A DNA stretch of 64,000 nucleotides from Lysobacter sp. S4-A87 (GTDB lineage Bacteria > Pseudomonadota > Gammaproteobacteria > Xanthomonadales > Xanthomonadaceae). Positions 28,349-38,935 of the stretch are shown piece by piece (position 1 is the first letter of the stretch; each line of letters starts with the position of its first letter). The stretch lies in contig NZ_CP093341.1 of NCBI RefSeq assembly GCF_022637455.1, positions 1,798,001 through 1,862,000 of the forward strand, in the 5' to 3' direction. The notes beneath the pieces are model-generated. The model was given only the letters and a program-made list of their open reading frames with translations, did no database searches and was not told where the DNA came from. A program made the position numbers and the translations under genes.

Positions 28349-29365
28349 ATGACCACCAGCTCCAAACCCCGCGTCGCCATCGTCGGTTACGGCAGCCAGG
28401 GCCGCGCCCATGCACTGAACCTGCGCGACTCCGGCTTCGACGTCACCATCGGCCTGCGACCGGGCGGCCCGACCGAAATAAAGGCCAAGGCCGACGGCTT
28501 CACCGTCACCACGCCGGCCGAGGCCGTCAGGAACGCACAGCTGGTCGCCGTGCTCACTCCCGACATGGTCCAGCCGCAGCTCTACGGCGAAGTGATCGAG
28601 CCGAACATCGCGCCGGGCGCCTGCCTGCTGTTCGCGCATGGCTTCAACGTCCACTACGGCCAGATCACGCCGCGCGAAGACCTCGATGTCGTGCTGGTCG
28701 CGCCGAAGGGTCCGGGCGCGCTGGTGCGTCGCGAGTACGAGATCGGCCGCGGCGTGCCGTCGGTCTACGCCGTCCACCAGGACCGCAGCGGCAATGCCGA
28801 ACAGCTCGCGCTGACCTATTGCGCCGGTATCGGTGGTGCCCGCCAGAACGCCATCCAGACCACCTTCAAGGAAGAAACCGAGACCGACCTGTTCGGCGAG
28901 CAGGCCGTGCTCTGCGGCGGCGCGACCAAGCTGGTCCAGGCCGGCTGGGAAACGCTGGTCGAGGCCGGCTACCAACCCGAGGTGGCCTACTACGAGTGCC
29001 TGCACGAACTGAAGCTGATCGTCGACCTGTTCTACGAGGGCGGCATCACCCGCATGCACGAGTTCATCAGCGAAACCGCGCAGTACGGCGCGCTGACCCG
29101 CGGCAACTACGTCGTCGACGACAACACCCGCGCGCAGATGAAGAAGGTGCTGACCGAGATCCAGGACGGCACGTTCGCGCGCCAGTGGATCGCCGAGTAC
29201 GCCGCCGGCAATGCCAACTACAAGGCGCTCAAGCAGGCCGACCTCGACCACCCGATCGAAGCGGTCGGCAAGAAGCTGCGCGCCAACATGAAGTGGCTGG
29301 GCGCGTCCGCGCAGCAACCGGCAGCGGCCACCGCGGCGCGTCCGGCGCAGACCGAGGCCGCGTGA
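28349..29365 (+). CDS. ilvC: Ketol-acid reductoisomerase, class I
   Basis: 338 residues, NADPH-dependent second step of valine and isoleucine synthesis. The N-terminal Rossmann motif is '[24 protein letters not shown]', followed by 'GLRPGGP' in the cofactor-specificity loop. The C-terminal knotted domain carries the Mg and substrate residues in '[13 protein letters not shown]', '[19 protein letters not shown]' and '[12 protein letters not shown]'. A short Ala/Pro/Gln tail follows residue 325. Its stop TGA overlaps the next start (TGATG). An AAGGA lies about 9 bases before ATG 28349. Confidence 0.96.
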   Translation: MTTSSKPRVAIVGYGSQGRAHALNLRDSGFDVTIGLRPGGPTEIKAKADGFTVTTPAEAVRNAQLVAVLTPDMVQPQLYGEVIEPNIAPGACLLFAHGFNVHYGQITPREDLDVVLVAPKGPGALVRREYEIGRGVPSVYAVHQDRSGNAEQLALTYCAGIGGARQNAIQTTFKEETETDLFGEQAVLCGGATKLVQAGWETLVEAGYQPEVAYYECLHELKLIVDLFYEGGITRMHEFISETAQYGALTRGNYVVDDNTRAQMKKVLTEIQDGTFARQWIAEYAAGNANYKALKQADLDHPIEAVGKKLRANMKWLGASAQQPAAATAARPAQTEAA

Positions 29366-31116
29366 TGAACGGTGCCCGCTGGCTGGTGCAGGCTCTGGTG
29401 GCCGAAGGCGTCGACACGCTCTTCGGCTATCCGGGCGGCGCGATCATGCCCTTCTACGATGCCCTGCACGGTTCGGACCTGCGCCATGTGCTGGTCCGCC
29501 ACGAACAGGGCGCGGCATTCGCGGCCAATGGCTACGCACGAGCAAGCGGGCGCGTCGGCGTATGCGTCGCCACCTCCGGCCCGGGCGCCTCGAACCTGGT
29601 GACGGGCATCGCCGATGCGATGCTCGACTCGGTGCCGATGGTGGTCATCACCGGCCAGGTGCCGACGGCGCTGATGGGGACCGATGCCTTCCAGGAGCTG
29701 GACGTGTTCGGCATGACCATGCCGATCGTCAAGCACAGCTTCCTGCCGCGGCGGATCGAGGACCTGCCGCGCATGGTCGCCGAAGCCTTCCGCATCGCCC
29801 GCTCCGGCCGTCCCGGCCCGGTCCTGATCGACCTGCCCAAGGATGTGCAGTTCGGCGATGCCTCACAGTTGCCGGCGCATGTGCCGGCACAGATCGATGA
29901 CGTGCCCGCCCCGATCGATGCCTCGCTGCATGCGGCGCTGGCATTGATCTCGCAGGCGCAGCGACCGCTGGTCTATGGCGGTGGCGGCATCGCGCTCGGC
30001 GATTGCGTGGCGGCGTTCCGCACCTTCGTCGATGCCACCCAGATCCCGACCGTGCTGACGCTGAAGGGCCTGGGTGCGCTGCCGTCGGCGCACGCCCTCA
30101 ACCTGGGCATGCTCGGCATGCACGGCAGCCGCGCCGCCAACCTGGCCGTGCAGGAAGCCGACCTGCTGATCGTCGTCGGCGCGCGCTTCGACGACCGCGC
30201 CACCGGCAAGCTGGCCGAGTTCGCGCCGAACGCACGCGTCGTCCACATGGACCTGGACGCCTGCGAAATCGGCAAGCTGCGTCACGCCGATGTCGGCGTT
30301 CGCGGCGACATCCGCACCACCCTGACCGCATTGACGCTGCCGTGCGCGGCGCACCTGCACGGCCGCAACGGCATCGCCCGCCGTGCCTGGCGCGCGACCT
30401 GCCAGCAGCGCGCACGCGAATTCGCCGCGCGTTACGACGCCCCCGGCGAAACCGTGTACGCACCGTCGCTGCTCAAGCGCCTGTCTGAGCTGGCGCCCAA
30501 TGCCGTCGTCGCCTGCGATGTCGGCCAGCACCAGATGTGGGTTGCCCAGCACTGGCGCATGAAGGACCCGCGCCAGCACCTGACCAGCGGTGCACTGGGC
30601 GCGATGGGCTTCGGCCTGCCGGCGGCGATCGGCGCGCAGATGCAGGATCCCTCGGTGCAGGTCGTGTGCGTGAGCGGCGACGGCTCGTTCCTGATGAACG
30701 TGCAGGAGCTGGCGACGCTGCGGCGCTACGGCCTGCCGGTGAAGATCGTGCTGCTCGACAACCAGGCCCTGGGCATGGTCCGGCAGTGGCAGGAACTGTT
30801 CTTCGAGCGCCGCTATTCCGAGATCGACCTGTCCGACAACCCCGACTTCGTCGCCGTTGCCGCCGCCTTCGGCGTGCAGGCGCTGCACGTCGATCGCGCC
30901 GACGGCGTCGAGGCCGCGCTGCAACAGCTACTGGCCGCTCCCGGCCCGGCGCTGCTCCACGTGGCCATCGACCAGGCCGCCAACGTGTGGCCGCTGGTCC
31001 CACCCAACCACAACAACGCGCAGATGCTCGACCCGGAACACGACCCGGACGCAGACGCGCGCGCCGCCATTGCCACCCCCACCGCCGAGGATCCCCGCCA
31101 TGCGATACCAGCTTGA
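29365..31116 (+). CDS. ilvG: Acetolactate synthase large (catalytic) subunit
   Basis: 583 residues, ThDP-, FAD- and Mg-dependent, forming acetolactate or acetohydroxybutyrate. The catalytic Glu is in 'LVRHEQGAAFAANGYAR'. Further motifs are 'GVCVATSGPGASNLVTGIADA', 'GQVPTALMGTDAFQE', and the ThDP motif 'VVCVSGDGSFLMNVQEL..VLLDNQALGMVRQWQ'. With ilvM it forms an AHAS II-like enzyme. The ATG overlaps the ilvC stop (TGATG). The C-terminal tail is Asp/Ala-rich. The end overlaps ilvM by 17 bases. Confidence 0.95.
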   Translation: MNGARWLVQALVAEGVDTLFGYPGGAIMPFYDALHGSDLRHVLVRHEQGAAFAANGYARASGRVGVCVATSGPGASNLVTGIADAMLDSVPMVVITGQVPTALMGTDAFQELDVFGMTMPIVKHSFLPRRIEDLPRMVAEAFRIARSGRPGPVLIDLPKDVQFGDASQLPAHVPAQIDDVPAPIDASLHAALALISQAQRPLVYGGGGIALGDCVAAFRTFVDATQIPTVLTLKGLGALPSAHALNLGMLGMHGSRAANLAVQEADLLIVVGARFDDRATGKLAEFAPNARVVHMDLDACEIGKLRHADVGVRGDIRTTLTALTLPCAAHLHGRNGIARRAWRATCQQRAREFAARYDAPGETVYAPSLLKRLSELAPNAVVACDVGQHQMWVAQHWRMKDPRQHLTSGALGAMGFGLPAAIGAQMQDPSVQVVCVSGDGSFLMNVQELATLRRYGLPVKIVLLDNQALGMVRQWQELFFERRYSEIDLSDNPDFVAVAAAFGVQALHVDRADGVEAALQQLLAAPGPALLHVAIDQAANVWPLVPPNHNNAQMLDPEHDPDADARAAIATPTAEDPRHAIPA

Positions 31117-31336
31117 TCTCACCCTGCGCCAGGCCGAAGGCGCGCTGGCGCGTGTACTGGGCGCCGCCGAACGCCGTGGCTTCCGCCCGCTCGCCGTCGA
31201 CGGCGAAGCGCAGCCCGACGGCGACCGCTGGTACCTGCGCCTGACCGTCGAAGGCGACCGCGCCGACACCAGCCTGCAGACCCAGCTGGCCAAGCTTTAC
31301 GACTGCCTCTCGGTGGAGGTGTCGCCATGTCAATGA
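31100..31336 (+). CDS. ilvM: Acetolactate synthase small subunit, IlvM type
   Basis: 78 residues with one ACT-like domain: 'YQLDLTLRQAEGALARVLGAAERRGFRPLAV', then 'LRLTVEGDRADTSLQTQLAKLYDCLSVEV'. A single short ACT unit is typical of IlvM rather than the longer IlvN/IlvH. It should stabilise and activate the IlvG subunit. Its start lies inside the ilvG end (17-base overlap) and its end overlaps ilvE by 10 bases, so the three are translationally coupled. Confidence 0.92.
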   Translation: MRYQLDLTLRQAEGALARVLGAAERRGFRPLAVDGEAQPDGDRWYLRLTVEGDRADTSLQTQLAKLYDCLSVEVSPCQ

Positions 31337-32292
31337 CCGCTACCGGAGCACAACCCACGGCGCGCCAGCGCGACACGGCGATGCCGCTGTCGATGCTCGA
31401 CGATGCGCGCCGCCGCCAGACGCCGACTGATACGACGCCGATGCTCTGGTTCGACGGCGAGCTGGCCAGTGCCGACTCGCTGCAGGCACCGCTGACCACG
31501 CACGCGATGCACTACGGCACCGGCGTGTTCGAGGGCATCCGCAGCTACGCCACCCGCCATGGCGCCGCGGTGTTCCGCCTGCCCGAGCATCTGCAGCGCA
31601 TGCGCAAGGGTGCCGAGATGATCGGACTGGACTTCGACGTCGAGCGCGCCTTCGAGGCGACGCTGGAGACGCTGCGCGCCAACGACCATCGCGATGCTTA
31701 CATCCGCCCGCTGGCGTGGTTCGGCACCGGCACGATTGGATTGGACGTCTCGCAGCTGACGCAGCACTTCATGGTCGCGACGATGGCCCAGCGCGTGCAC
31801 CTGGCCGGCGACCGCACCCGCCTGACCGTGTCGCCGTGGCGTCGCAATCCGGCCAGCGCGTTGCCGCCGCTGAAGCTGTGCGGCGGCTATGTCAACTCGA
31901 TCCTGGCCAAGCGCGAGGCCAAGTCGCGTGGCTTCGACGAGGCGCTGTTCGTCGATGAGGACGGCAACGTCGTCGAATGCACCGGCGCCAATGTGTTCAT
32001 GGTGCGCAACGGCCAGGTCACCGCGGTCGAGCACCGCGATGCGCTGCCCGGCATCACCCGCGACACGCTGATCAGGCTGAGCGGCGCGGAGTCGCGCATG
32101 GTCACCCATCACGAGCTGCTCGATGCCGACGAGGTCTTCGTCTGCGGCACGGCCGCCGAGACGGCCCCGATCAGCGTGCTCGACCGCCGCGAGTTCGGCG
32201 ACAACCCGGTCACGCGCGAGCTGTCGGCGCTGTACGCGCGCGTCGTCCGCGGCGAAGAGCCGGCGCATGCCGGCTGGCTGACGACGGTCTGA
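31327..32292 (+). CDS. ilvE: Branched-chain amino-acid aminotransferase
   Basis: 321 residues, class IV PLP aminotransferase that makes Val, Leu and Ile from their keto acids. 'HYGTGVFEGIRSYATRHG' and 'EHLQRMRKGAEMI' are the standard N-terminal blocks. The PLP lysine is in 'PLKLCGGYVNSILAKREA' (about Lys183). 'ECTGANVFMVRNG' and 'CGTAAETAPI' complete the fold type IV signature. GGAGGT six bases upstream supports ATG 31327, which lies inside the end of ilvM. An N-terminal extension of about 35 residues precedes 'TPMLWFDG'. Confidence 0.96.
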   Translation: MSMTATGAQPTARQRDTAMPLSMLDDARRRQTPTDTTPMLWFDGELASADSLQAPLTTHAMHYGTGVFEGIRSYATRHGAAVFRLPEHLQRMRKGAEMIGLDFDVERAFEATLETLRANDHRDAYIRPLAWFGTGTIGLDVSQLTQHFMVATMAQRVHLAGDRTRLTVSPWRRNPASALPPLKLCGGYVNSILAKREAKSRGFDEALFVDEDGNVVECTGANVFMVRNGQVTAVEHRDALPGITRDTLIRLSGAESRMVTHHELLDADEVFVCGTAAETAPISVLDRREFGDNPVTRELSALYARVVRGEEPAHAGWLTTV

Positions 32293-32296
32293 TGCC

Positions 32297-33393
32297 ATGG
32301 ATGGTGACGTAAGTTCCCACGTACAGCTCGTCGACGTCGGTGACGTACTGGCGGCGCAGGCTCGCCTGCGCCGCTACCTGCCGCCGACCCCGCTCCACTA
32401 CGCCGAGCGCTTCGGCTGCTGGCTGAAGCTGGAAAACCTGCAGCGCACCGGTTCCTACAAGGTGCGCGGGGCCCTCAATGCGCTGCTGGCTGCGCGCGAA
32501 CGCGGCGACCACCGTACGGTCATCGCCGCCTCTGCCGGCAACCACGCCCAGGGATTGGCGTGGGCGGCTTACCGTCTCGGCGTCAACGCGATCACGGTGA
32601 TGCCGCGGTGCGCGCCACAGACCAAGATTGCCGGCGTCGCCCATTGGGGCGCGACCGTTCGCCTGCATGGCGACAGCTACGACGAGGCCAAGGCCTTCGC
32701 CGCGGAACTGGCCGAGCAGAACGACTACCGCGTGCTGTCCGCCTTCGACGATCCCGATGTGATCGCCGGCCAGGGCACGGTCGGACTGGAGCTGGCGGCG
32801 CTGGCACCGGACGTGGTGCTGGTGCCGATCGGCGGCGGCGGTCTCGCTTCCGGTGTCGCGCTGGCAATGAAGTCTCAGGGTGTGCGCGTGATCGGCGCCC
32901 AGGTCGAAGGCGTCGATTCGATGCTGCGTGCGCTGCGCGGCGACTGCGAGGCTCGCGAGCCGGCGGCGACGCTGGCCGACGGCGTGCGCGTCAAGGTGCC
33001 CGGCTTCCTGACCCGCCAGCTGCTGTCGCAGCTGCTCGACGACGTGGTCGTGGTCCGCGAAGCCGAACTGCGCGAGACCCTCGTGCGCCTGGCGCTGGAA
33101 GAACACGTGATCGCCGAGGGCGCTGGCGCGCTGGCGCTGGCCGCCGGTCGCCGCGTCGCCGGCAAGCGCAAGTGCGCGGTGGTCTCCGGCGGCAACCTCG
33201 ATGCCGGCGTGCTCGCACAGTTGCTTTCCGAAGTACGTCCGCGCGCGCCGCGACGTCCGCGCCGCCGCCATCGCGAGCTGCCGGCGCAGGCATCACTGGA
33301 GCCGGCCATCACCACGCTTCGACCTGCCAGCAAGTCTTCCATCCCAACCATTCGCGCCGCTGCCGTGCGCACCCGCTACGAGGAGCTCACCGC

Positions 33394-33397
<4 letters not shown>
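32297..33397 (+). CDS. ilvA: Threonine dehydratase, catalytic domain only (no ACT domain)
   Basis: 366 residues, PLP-dependent deamination of threonine to 2-oxobutyrate, the entry to isoleucine. The PLP lysine is in '[12 protein letters not shown]' (Lys55), with '[14 protein letters not shown]', the phosphate-binding '[10 protein letters not shown]', and '[11 protein letters not shown]'. The protein ends about 45 residues after '[10 protein letters not shown]' in a basic Arg/Pro/Ala-rich tail. The tandem ACT-like regulatory domains of biosynthetic IlvA are absent, so isoleucine feedback by the usual route is not expected. In this operon it should still be biosynthetic. Four bases separate it from ilvE; it overlaps leuA as ATGA. 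Confidence 0.9.
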
Positions 33398-35010
<1,613 letters not shown>

Positions 35011-35017
35011 CAGGAGC

Positions 35018-35062
35018 GCCCTCATCCCAACCCTTCTCCCGCACGCGGGAGAAGGGCTTCCA
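35018..35062. repeat. Dispersed REP-like element, family B, copy 3, inside the ilv-leu operon
   Basis: GCCCTCATCCCAACCC then TTCTCCCGC-AC-GCGGGAGAA and GGGCTTCC. It fills most of the 74-bp gap between leuA and leuC, the widest gap in the leu half. A C-to-T change on each side is compensated in the stem (TTCTCCCGC pairs GCGGGAGAA), so the hairpin is kept. Confidence 0.88.
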
Positions 35063-35084
35063 AAGCACAACCACAAGCCAGCCA

Positions 35085-36533
35085 ATGACCAGCCAAGCAC
35101 CGCAAACCCTGTTCGACAAACTTTGGGATGCCCACGTCGTCACGCCCGAAAGCGCGACGGCGCCGGCAACGCTCTACATCGACCTGCACCTGATCCATGA
35201 GGTCACTTCGCCGCAGGCCTTCGCCGAACTCGACGCGCGCGGCCTGCCGGTGCGTCGCCCGGAACGGACCAAGGGCACCCTGGACCACTCCACGCCGACC
35301 CTGCCTGCCGGCGCCGACGGCCAGCTCCCCTACGTCAATGACGAGGCGCGCGCCCAGGTCGACCGGCTGCGTGAGAACTGCGCGCGCTTCGGCGTCGAAC
35401 TGTTCGACTACGACAGTCCGCAGCGCGGCATCGTCCACGTGATGGGCCCGGAGCTGGGCCTGACGCAGCCCGGCCAGACCATCGTCTGCGGCGACAGCCA
35501 CACCGCCACCCATGGCGCATTCGGCGCACTGGCGTTCGGCATCGGCACCAGCGAGGTCGGCCACGTGCTGGCAACGCAGTGCCTGCTGCAGCGCAAGCCC
35601 AGGACGCTGTCGATCACCATCGATGGCGCGCTGGCACCGGGCGTCAGCGCCAAGGACCTGATCCTGCACGTGATCGGCGTGATCGGCGTCAATGGTGGCA
35701 CCGGCCATGTCATCGAGTACCGCGGTTCCACCGTCCGCGCGTTGTCGATGGAGCAGCGCATGACGGTTTGCAACATGTCGATCGAAGCCGGCGCACGCGC
35801 CGGCCTGGTCGCTCCGGACGAGGTCACGTTCGACTACCTGCGTGGACGGCCGCGCGCACCGCAGGGCAGCGACTTCGACACCGCAGTCGCGCAGTGGCAA
35901 CAACTGAACAGCGATGAGGGCGCGCGCTTCGACCGCGAAGTCCGCATCGATGCCGCCGACATCCAGCCGACCGTGACCTGGGGCACCCATCCGGGACAGG
36001 TGGCCGCAATCGCCGCCCACGTGCCTGCCGACAGTGGCGGCGACGAAGCCAAGGCGCGCGACTACATGGGCTGGCGGCCCGGTGCTGCGCTGGCGGGCCG
36101 TCCGGTCGATGTCGTCTTCGTCGGCAGCTGCACCAATTCGCGCCTGTCCGACCTGCGCGAGACCGCCAGCGTACTGCGCGGTCGCCGCGTGCATCCGCGC
36201 GTGCGCATGCTGGTGGTACCGGGCTCGGAGCAGGTCAAACGCGAGGCCGAGGCCGAAGGCATCGACCAGATCGTGCGCGCGGCCGGTGCCGAATGGCGCG
36301 AGCCGGGCTGTTCGATGTGCATCGCCATGAACGGTGACCTGGTCGGCCCGGGCCAGCTCGCGGTATCCACCAGTAACCGCAACTTCGAGGGACGCCAGGG
36401 CAAGGGCGCACGCACGGTGCTGGCTTCGCCACTGACCGCGGCGGCATGCGCGGTCGCCGGCGAGATCACCGATCCGCGGCCGTACCTGACGACTGCGCCG
36501 GCCAAGTCCACCGACATCATGGAGGTAGCCTGA
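35085..36533 (+). CDS. leuC: 3-isopropylmalate dehydratase large subunit
   Basis: 482 residues, aconitase family. It isomerises 2- to 3-isopropylmalate with LeuD. Motifs: '[12 protein letters not shown]', '[16 protein letters not shown]', '[32 protein letters not shown]', '[12 protein letters not shown]' and '[13 protein letters not shown]'. The three cluster cysteines are in GSCTN and CSMC. ATG 35085 gives the family-typical start; no strong SD is seen after the repeat element. The stop overlaps leuD as TGATG. Confidence 0.96.
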   Translation: MTSQAPQTLFDKLWDAHVVTPESATAPATLYIDLHLIHEVTSPQAFAELDARGLPVRRPERTKGTLDHSTPTLPAGADGQLPYVNDEARAQVDRLRENCARFGVELFDYDSPQRGIVHVMGPELGLTQPGQTIVCGDSHTATHGAFGALAFGIGTSEVGHVLATQCLLQRKPRTLSITIDGALAPGVSAKDLILHVIGVIGVNGGTGHVIEYRGSTVRALSMEQRMTVCNMSIEAGARAGLVAPDEVTFDYLRGRPRAPQGSDFDTAVAQWQQLNSDEGARFDREVRIDAADIQPTVTWGTHPGQVAAIAAHVPADSGGDEAKARDYMGWRPGAALAGRPVDVVFVGSCTNSRLSDLRETASVLRGRRVHPRVRMLVVPGSEQVKREAEAEGIDQIVRAAGAEWREPGCSMCIAMNGDLVGPGQLAVSTSNRNFEGRQGKGARTVLASPLTAAACAVAGEITDPRPYLTTAPAKSTDIMEVA

Positions 36534-37144
36534 TGCGCCCCTTCACCGAACTCACCTCGCGCACCGTCGTCCTGCGCGAGCGCAACATCGACACCGACCA
36601 GATCATCCCGGCGCGCTTCCTGACCACGACCGAGAGGAAGGGGCTGGGCCAGTTCGCCTTCAACGACTGGCGCCGCCTGCCCGACGGTTCGCTCAACCCG
36701 GACTTCGCCTTCAACCGTGCCGGGAATGCCGGCGCCGCCATCCTCGTCGCCGGACGCAACTTCGGTTGCGGTTCCTCGCGCGAGCATGCGCCCTGGGCAC
36801 TGGCCGACCTGGGCCTGCGCGCGGTCATCAGCGCCGAGATCGCCGACATCTTCCGCAGCAACGCGCTGAAGAACGGCCTGCTGCCGATCGTGCTCGACGA
36901 AGCCGTCGTTGATGAACTGCTCGATCGGCCGGGCATCGAACTGCACATCGACGTCGCGCAGCGTTGCGTGGTGCTGCCAGGCGGCAGTCGCGTCGAGTTC
37001 CCGCTCGATGCGTTCGCCCAGACCTGCCTGCTCGAGGGCGTCGACCAGCTCGGCTACCTGCTCCGCCAGGACGCGGCCATCACCCGCTTCGAAACACAAC
37101 GCCATCTCTCGCCATCGCAACAGGAGTTCGTCCATGCAAGCTGA
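36533..37144 (+). CDS. leuD: 3-isopropylmalate dehydratase small subunit
   Basis: 203 residues, swivelling small subunit of isopropylmalate isomerase. '[16 protein letters not shown]', '[17 protein letters not shown]' and '[18 protein letters not shown]' are the substrate-contact motifs. GGAGGT with 6-base spacing precedes ATG 36533, which overlaps the leuC stop. The end overlaps leuB by 11 bases. Length is normal for the family. Confidence 0.96.
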   Translation: MRPFTELTSRTVVLRERNIDTDQIIPARFLTTTERKGLGQFAFNDWRRLPDGSLNPDFAFNRAGNAGAAILVAGRNFGCGSSREHAPWALADLGLRAVISAEIADIFRSNALKNGLLPIVLDEAVVDELLDRPGIELHIDVAQRCVVLPGGSRVEFPLDAFAQTCLLEGVDQLGYLLRQDAAITRFETQRHLSPSQQEFVHAS

Positions 37145-38222
37145 CATCGTCGTTCTTCCCGGCGACGGCATTGGCCCCGAAGTCACGGCCGCGGCAGTGG
37201 AGGTGTTGCGCGCGGTCGCGCAACGCTATGGCCACAGTTTCCGTTTCGAGCAGCATCTGATCGGCGGCGCCGCGATCGACGCCACCGGCTCACCGCTGCC
37301 GTCGGAAACGCTCGTGGCCGCGCAGCGCGCCGACGCGGTGCTGCTGGGCGCCGTCGGCGGGCCCAAGTGGTCCGACCCGAAAGCCGCGGTCCGCCCCGAA
37401 CAGGGCCTGCTGGCCATCCGCAAGGCCATGGGCCTGTATGCCAACCTGCGTCCGGTGAAACCGCACCCGGCCGCGCTCGGCGCTTCGCCGATCAAACCGC
37501 ACCTGCTCACCGGAGTCGACCTGGTGGTCGTGCGCGAACTCACCGGCGGCATCTACTTCGGTGCAAAGCAACGCAGCGAAGGATCGGCGAGCGACCTGTG
37601 CGAGTACACCGTGGCCGAGATCGAGCGTGTAGTCCGACGTGCCTGCTCTCTGGCACGCGAGCGCCGCGGCCACGTCACATCGGTCGACAAGGCCAACGTG
37701 CTGGAAACCTCCCGCCTGTGGCGCGAAGTAGCGACACGGGTGGTGCGTGACGAGTTCCCCGACATCACCCTGGAGCACCAGCTGGTCGATTCGATGGCGA
37801 TGCACCTGCTGGCCAAGCCGCGCGAGTACGACGTGATCGTCACCGAGAACATGTTCGGCGACATCCTCACCGACGAGGCCTCGATGCTGGCCGGTTCGCT
37901 TGGGCTGTTGCCCTCTGCGTCGCTGGGCGAGGGTCGCATCGGCCTGTACGAACCCATCCACGGCTCGGCCCCGGACATCGCCGGTCGCGGCATCGCCAAT
38001 CCGTACGCGACGATCCTCAGCGCGGCGTTGCTGCTGCGCCACTCGCTGGGCCTGGAAAGCGAGGCCCGCTGCATCGAGAAGGCGGTCGGCGCCGCGCTCG
38101 ACGCCGGCGTCTTCACCGCCGACCTGGCCGCGGCCGGGCGTGGCATTGGTACCCAGGCGGCGACGGCAGCGGTACTGGCGCAGCTGCAGATCGAATGTGA
38201 GCCAGTGGTGATGCGCGACTGA
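37134..38222 (+). CDS. leuB: 3-isopropylmalate dehydrogenase
   Basis: 362 residues, NAD-dependent oxidative decarboxylation in leucine synthesis. Motifs: '[22 protein letters not shown]', 'GAVGGPKW', '[23 protein letters not shown]', '[11 protein letters not shown]', '[15 protein letters not shown]' and '[26 protein letters not shown]'. AGGAG seven bases before ATG 37134, inside the leuD end. It is the last gene of the operon; no clear intrinsic terminator follows before the lipoprotein gene 73 bp on. Confidence 0.96.
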   Translation: MQADIVVLPGDGIGPEVTAAAVEVLRAVAQRYGHSFRFEQHLIGGAAIDATGSPLPSETLVAAQRADAVLLGAVGGPKWSDPKAAVRPEQGLLAIRKAMGLYANLRPVKPHPAALGASPIKPHLLTGVDLVVVRELTGGIYFGAKQRSEGSASDLCEYTVAEIERVVRRACSLARERRGHVTSVDKANVLETSRLWREVATRVVRDEFPDITLEHQLVDSMAMHLLAKPREYDVIVTENMFGDILTDEASMLAGSLGLLPSASLGEGRIGLYEPIHGSAPDIAGRGIANPYATILSAALLLRHSLGLESEARCIEKAVGAALDAGVFTADLAAAGRGIGTQAATAAVLAQLQIECEPVVMRD

Positions 38223-38295
38223 AGGTTCCGTTGGCGGGAACTGTGTGGCTGGCGCATTGATGGCGCGGTCACGGCCGCACGGCTAGGGTGCGCGC

Positions 38296-38928
38296 ATGAC
38301 GCGCACCCTCCGGCTTGCCACGACGACCATCGCCGCCCTGCTGCTTCTGTCGGCATGCAGCTCGTGGCCGTTCGGGTCCGACACGCCGCCGGTGTCCGGC
38401 GGCCATCCCCGGCAGCCTGCGGATGAATTCTTCTCCAACCTGCAGGCGCTGTGCGGCAAGGCGTTCGCCGGCCGGATCGTGATCGACGAGCCGCCGACAC
38501 CGGGAGCGCCGTTTACCGGAAAGGCGCTGATCATGCATGTCCGCCAGTGCGAACGCGACCGCATCGCCATCCCCTTCCACGTCGGCGACGACCACTCGCG
38601 CACGTTGCTGCTGACGCGCACGAAGTCCGGCCTCACCCTCGACCACGACCGTCGTCACCGCGATGGCAGCCAGGACGTGCTGTCGATGTACGGCGGCGCC
38701 ACGGTCGACCGTGGCAGTGCCACGCGCCAGGTGTTTCCGGTCGACGCCCACTCCATGGCGTTGTTCGAGCGCAACGAGCGCAGCGACTCGGTGACCAACG
38801 TCTGGACCCTGGAGATCGAGCCGGGCCGCATCGCCGCCTACGAACGCTCGCGACCGGGTCGCCGCTTCCGCATCGAGTTCGACCTGACCCGGCCGGTGCC
38901 GGCACCGCCGGCACCCTGGGGCTGGTAA
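38296..38928 (+). CDS. Putative lipoprotein
   Basis: 210 residues starting MTRTLRLATTTIAALLLLSAC, with lipobox LSAC and mature Cys21. The mature part has a conserved-looking 'LCGKAFAGRIVIDEP', 'VRQCERDRIAIPFHVGDDHSRT', and 'LDHDRRHRDGSQDVLSMYGG'. No enzyme motif is recognised. It follows leuB in the same direction (73 bp) and converges on the RND pump gene with 7 bases between stops. Whether it is read with the leu genes is unclear. Confidence 0.78.
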   Translation: MTRTLRLATTTIAALLLLSACSSWPFGSDTPPVSGGHPRQPADEFFSNLQALCGKAFAGRIVIDEPPTPGAPFTGKALIMHVRQCERDRIAIPFHVGDDHSRTLLLTRTKSGLTLDHDRRHRDGSQDVLSMYGGATVDRGSATRQVFPVDAHSMALFERNERSDSVTNVWTLEIEPGRIAAYERSRPGRRFRIEFDLTRPVPAPPAPWGW

Positions 38929-38935
38929 GCGCCGC